Source: Sva-07 sp963743825 (GTDB taxonomy: Bacteria; Actinomycetota; Acidimicrobiia; Acidimicrobiales; Ilumatobacteraceae). From it: a stretch of DNA of 64,000 nt. A program made the position numbers and the translations under genes. The DNA lies in contig CAVURC010000006.1 in NCBI GenBank assembly GCA_963743825.1, positions 62,001 through 126,000 on the forward strand. Direction: 5' to 3'. The notes beneath the pieces were generated by a model. It was not told the DNA's origin, searched no databases, and saw nothing but the letters and a program-made list of their open reading frames with translations. Positions 60,772 through 64,000 of this stretch are shown in pieces. The first letter of the stretch is position 1. Every line of letters starts with the position of its first letter.

Positions 60772-60865
60772 GAACCGTGACATCGTGCTCAGTTCCCCCG
60801 ATGAGCCGCGTCACCCAGATCGGACGATTCATCGAGTCGGGATCAGCCCGCTCGGTCCCGAGTCC

Positions 60866-60871
60866 TACACT
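60866..60871 (+). promoter_or_regulatory. -10 box of the DUF2252 gene
   Basis: TACACT ends 6 nt before ATG 60878. Confidence 0.4.
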
Positions 60872-60877
60872 CGGACC

Positions 60878-62350
60878 ATGGCGACACCGAGGACCACGAC
60901 AGCGACGACCACCAAGCGTGCCCCCCGAACGACGGCGGCGAAACCCAAGCGCGTCGTGGTTCCCCACCTCACGGTCGAGGAGCGGGTCGCCCGCGGTAAG
61001 GCCGCCCGTCGCGAGGTGCCGCGGAGCACGCACGCCGAACTCAACACCGGTCTCATCCGTCCCGATCCGATCGCCCTGCTCGAACAGCAGGCCGAGTCAC
61101 GCGTCCCCGATCTCGTACCGATCCGCTACGGGCGCATGCTCGTGTCGCCGTTCACGTTCTACCGCGGTGCCGCGCTGATCATGGCATCCGATCTTTCGGG
61201 TGGTGCGCGGTCGGGCTTGAACGTCCAGCTGTGCGGCGACGCCCACCTGATGAACTTCGGTGTCTTCAACACGCCCGAGCGTCGCATGGTGTTCGACATC
61301 AACGACTTCGACGAAACAGCGCCCGGTCCGTTCGAGTGGGACGTCAAGCGCCTTGCAGCAAGCTTCGCAATCGCCGGTCGTGACAATGGATTCAGTACCA
61401 AGGATCGCCGCAAGGCACTGCTGGCCGTTGTGGCCGCCTACCGGAACGCGATGGCCGAGTTCGCCGGCATGACGAACCTGGCGGTCTGGTACACGGCACT
61501 CGATGTCGCCAACTTCGTGGAACAGTCCGGGAAGCTGGCGACCGCCAAAGTGCGCAAACGCGCCGAGGCCAACCTCGACAAGGCCCGCACGAAGGACAGC
61601 CTTCAGGCGTTCGAGAAGCTGACCCACGTGGTGGATGGCGAGCGACGCATCATCAGCGACCCACCGCTCATCGAACCCATCGAGAACATCTTCGTCGGAC
61701 GGAGCCGGGACGAGCTCGAGTCGAACTTGCACGAACTGATCGGCAGGTACCGTCAGACACTCCAGACCGATCGCCGGCACCTGCTCGAGGAGTTCCGGGT
61801 GGTACACATGGCCCGAAAGGTCGTGGGTGTCGGCAGTGTCGGCACCCGGGCGTGGATCATCCTGCTGCTCGGCCGCGACGACAGCGATCCGCTCTTCCTC
61901 CAGGCCAAGGAGGCACAACCATCGGTACTGGAATCGTTCACGGGCGCCAGCCGATTCAAGTCCAACGGTCAACGCATCGTCGCCGGCCAGCATCTGATGC
62001 AGGCGAACAGCGACATCTTCCTCGGGTACGAGACGGTGGACGGCAACGATGGCGTGAAACGCGACTACTACCTGCGCCAGCTCCGCGACGGGAAGGGATC
62101 AGCGTTGGTGGAGCTGATGGATCCAGCGACGCTTGCGTTGTACGGCACGATCTGCGGACGCGCACTCGCCCGTGCCCACGCTCGATCCGGCGACCGCATC
62201 GCCATCGCCGCGTATCTCGGCAGCGGCGACACGTTCGATCAGGCGATCGCCGACTTCTCCGAGACGTACGCCGACCAGAACGAGCGCGACTACGACGCGC
62301 TCGTCGCGGCCGAAGCCGACGGCCGGGTCTCCGTACTGCGCGGCCTCTGA
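60878..62350 (+). CDS. DUF2252 family protein (kinase-like fold)
   Basis: 490 residues. A basic Thr/Lys/Ala N-terminal tail (about 30 residues) precedes the conserved DUF2252 body: YRGAALIMASDL, CGDAHLMNFGVF, FDINDFDE, DVKRLAASFAIA, and RQLRDGKGSALVELM. The GDAHLMNFG...DINDFD pair resembles the catalytic and metal loops of aminoglycoside-phosphotransferase-like kinases. The substrate is unknown. Confidence 0.88.
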   Translation: MATPRTTTATTTKRAPRTTAAKPKRVVVPHLTVEERVARGKAARREVPRSTHAELNTGLIRPDPIALLEQQAESRVPDLVPIRYGRMLVSPFTFYRGAALIMASDLSGGARSGLNVQLCGDAHLMNFGVFNTPERRMVFDINDFDETAPGPFEWDVKRLAASFAIAGRDNGFSTKDRRKALLAVVAAYRNAMAEFAGMTNLAVWYTALDVANFVEQSGKLATAKVRKRAEANLDKARTKDSLQAFEKLTHVVDGERRIISDPPLIEPIENIFVGRSRDELESNLHELIGRYRQTLQTDRRHLLEEFRVVHMARKVVGVGSVGTRAWIILLLGRDDSDPLFLQAKEAQPSVLESFTGASRFKSNGQRIVAGQHLMQANSDIFLGYETVDGNDGVKRDYYLRQLRDGKGSALVELMDPATLALYGTICGRALARAHARSGDRIAIAAYLGSGDTFDQAIADFSETYADQNERDYDALVAAEADGRVSVLRGL

Positions 62351-62371
62351 CGAACCGGGAACCGTCGACGC

Positions 62372-64000
62372 TCAGGCGTTGGAGCGCGCTCGGAAGGCCT
62401 GCTCGGCCGCAGCGATGGTCGGGAAGAAGTGCTCCGGACCGATCAGTTCGGTGAGCTCGTAGCGGTCGAACTCCTCTCGGACCTCGGGCATGACCTCGGC
62501 GAACACGAGCGTGACGCCGCTCGCCGAGAGGTTCGCGAGGATCGACTCGAGCGATTCGGCGCCGGACATGTCGACATCGGGTATGGCGGCGGCGTACACG
62601 CACACCCAGTCGGGTGGATCGTCGGAGGTGCCGAACGCGAGCAGCTCCTCGGTGAAGTGTTCGGCGTTCGCGTAGTAGAGCGGTGCGGAGAACCGATACA
62701 CCACCAAGCCCGGCTCGGTCCGCACGTCGGGGGTGACCCTGCCGGCAGACCAATCGCCCGCATGGTCGCCGGTGATCGGGGTCATCACCGCAGTGGGCGG
62801 CCGGTACGAACGACGGAGGTGGTCGATGAGCGACAGGACGATCGCGATGATGATCCCTTGCAGGACACCGACGAGCACGACGGTGCCGGCGGTGATTGCC
62901 GCAACGACGAACTCGTCGCGTCGCAACTTCCAGACCCGCTTCATTCCGGCGATGTCGACCAACTCGATACCGATGAGGAAGACCACCGTGGAGAGCACGG
63001 CTTCGGGCATGTACTGCAGCGGCACGGTGAGCCAGAGCAGGACGATGGCCACGATGCCGACGGTCGTGACCGATGCGAGCTGGCTCTTGCCGCCGGCACC
63101 ATCGACCATCTGGGTCTTGGTCGGACTGCCGTTCACCACGAATGTGCCCGTGAACGCGGCACCGATGTTGGCGGCACCGAGGCCGACCAGATCGACGTTC
63201 TCGTCGAACTTGTCGCTGTACTTGGCGGCGTAGGCCCGCGACGTCGCGGCGCTCTGGGCGAGGATCAGCACGAAGATGGAGACCGCAGTGGCGAGGAGTT
63301 CGGGAATGTCACTTCGCGGTACCGACGGGAAGCTGACGCTCGGCAGGCCACCGGGCACCGGGCCCAGCGTGGCCACCCCGTGGCTGACCAGATTCCACTG
63401 CCAGCTGATGAACATCGACCCGAGGACGGCAATGAGGGCACCCGGGATCTTCGGCGAGAGGGCCTTTCCACCGAGAATCACCACGAGGACACCTGCCGAT
63501 ACCGCCACCGTGGTCCAGCTGATGTCCGCGATGTTCTCGAGGGTGCTCCAGAGCTTGGCGAGCGTGTTGTCGAACGTCCTTCCGTCGATCGTGATGCCGC
63601 TGCCCGTCGGGAGTCCCAACATGCCACCGACCTGACCGCAGGCCACCTGGATGCCGACACCGGTCATGAATCCGATGAGCACCGTCCGCGACATGAAGTC
63701 GGCGAGGAAGCCGAGGCCGACCAGACGGGCGATGATCAGCAGCGCCGCGGCCATCAGGGCGACCATTCCGGCGAGCGCGACGTACTGGTCGGACTGCGCG
63801 GTGGCCAGGCCCGCCAATCCGGCCGCCAAGATCGCGGCCGTTGCGGAGTCAGCGCCGACGACGAGGTGCCGCGACGAACCGAGCAGCGCGAAGAGCAGGA
63901 GCGGAACGAGGATGGTGTACAGCCCGGTGATGACGGGCATCCCGGCGATCGACGTGTACCCCATCACTTCCGGGATCGCGAGCGTCGCGAGCGTGACGCC
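62372..64000 (-). CDS. SulP-family anion transporter with STAS domain, 5' end outside window
   Basis: 542 codons visible; the frame stays open to the window edge. Ten or more membrane spans with SulP features: ITGLYTILVPLLLFALLGSSRHLVVGADSATAAI, VNGSPTKTQMVDGAGGKSQLA and MPEAVLSTVVFLIGIELVDI. The C-terminal STAS domain begins near VVYRFSAPLYYANAEHF and has the DVDMSGAESL loop. It moves sulfate, bicarbonate or similar anions; which one is unknown. Convergent with the DUF2252 gene. Confidence 0.93.
   Translation of the reverse strand, partial: GVTLATLAIPEVMGYTSIAGMPVITGLYTILVPLLLFALLGSSRHLVVGADSATAAILAAGLAGLATAQSDQYVALAGMVALMAAALLIIARLVGLGFLADFMSRTVLIGFMTGVGIQVACGQVGGMLGLPTGSGITIDGRTFDNTLAKLWSTLENIADISWTTVAVSAGVLVVILGGKALSPKIPGALIAVLGSMFISWQWNLVSHGVATLGPVPGGLPSVSFPSVPRSDIPELLATAVSIFVLILAQSAATSRAYAAKYSDKFDENVDLVGLGAANIGAAFTGTFVVNGSPTKTQMVDGAGGKSQLASVTTVGIVAIVLLWLTVPLQYMPEAVLSTVVFLIGIELVDIAGMKRVWKLRRDEFVVAAITAGTVVLVGVLQGIIIAIVLSLIDHLRRSYRPPTAVMTPITGDHAGDWSAGRVTPDVRTEPGLVVYRFSAPLYYANAEHFTEELLAFGTSDDPPDWVCVYAAAIPDVDMSGAESLESILANLSASGVTLVFAEVMPEVREEFDRYELTELIGPEHFFPTIAAAEQAFRARSNA

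Overview
The window is high-GC, gene-dense chromosomal DNA. Several features point to an actinobacterium, most likely from the Acidimicrobiia (Ilumatobacter-like). These are a single-chain Kgd-type 2-oxoglutarate dehydrogenase, a luciferase-like F420-type oxidoreductase, a rapZ-gap-pgk-tpiA...secG block, a DinR/LexA-type SOS box, an LPxTG surface protein and many promoters with the -10 box directly before the start codon. The class-level assignment is inference; no 16S rRNA gene is present.

Layout. 1-2.7 kb (minus): a phosphopantetheinyl transferase cut by the window edge and a WD40-repeat lipoprotein. 2.8-9.6 kb: kgd, a HAD hydrolase, an NYN-nuclease/S1/histone-tail fusion and exonuclease III. 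9.5-21 kb: a DNA repair block (UvrD-like helicase, uvrB, uvrA, uvrC) interspersed with a DUF559 protein and a rhomboid-like protein; uvrB and probably uvrA carry SOS boxes. 21.1-30 kb: one gene for a 2958-residue LPxTG-anchored protein built of DUF11-like repeats. 30-35.7 kb: LLM oxidoreductase, methyltransferase, rapZ, then the glycolytic run gap-pgk-tpiA; the yvcK and whiA genes that usually sit between rapZ and gap are absent. 35.7-41.8 kb: a complete five-gene peptide-type ABC importer. 41.8-46.5 kb: a PH-like membrane protein, secG, tRNA-Leu(GAG), an aminopeptidase remnant, small membrane proteins and a translationally coupled CHAD-ParA pair. 46.6-52.1 kb: a catabolic-looking cluster (P450, two TauD/TfdA dioxygenases, TetR regulator, quinone reductase, alpha/beta hydrolase). 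52-64 kb: lipoproteins, a DUF2157 membrane protein, an acyl-CoA dehydrogenase-like flavoprotein, an overlapping DUF1269/hydroxyacid dehydrogenase/SDR operon, a dimeric-barrel protein, an adenylate cyclase, a DUF2252 protein and a SulP transporter cut by the window end.

Three window-wide patterns stand out. First, a family of 43-47 bp palindromic intergenic repeats (GCGATGAG ... CTCATCGC) occurs seven times, and the three doublets all have exactly 17 bp between units. A second palindrome family occurs twice. Second, at least fifteen genes have a TANNNT box 6-9 nt before the start codon, the signature of leaderless transcripts. Third, about fourteen otherwise well-conserved genes are broken by single-base indels, mostly one-base insertions, which is more consistent with consensus error than with gene decay. 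No stretch longer than 300 bases is without a gene or gene remnant.
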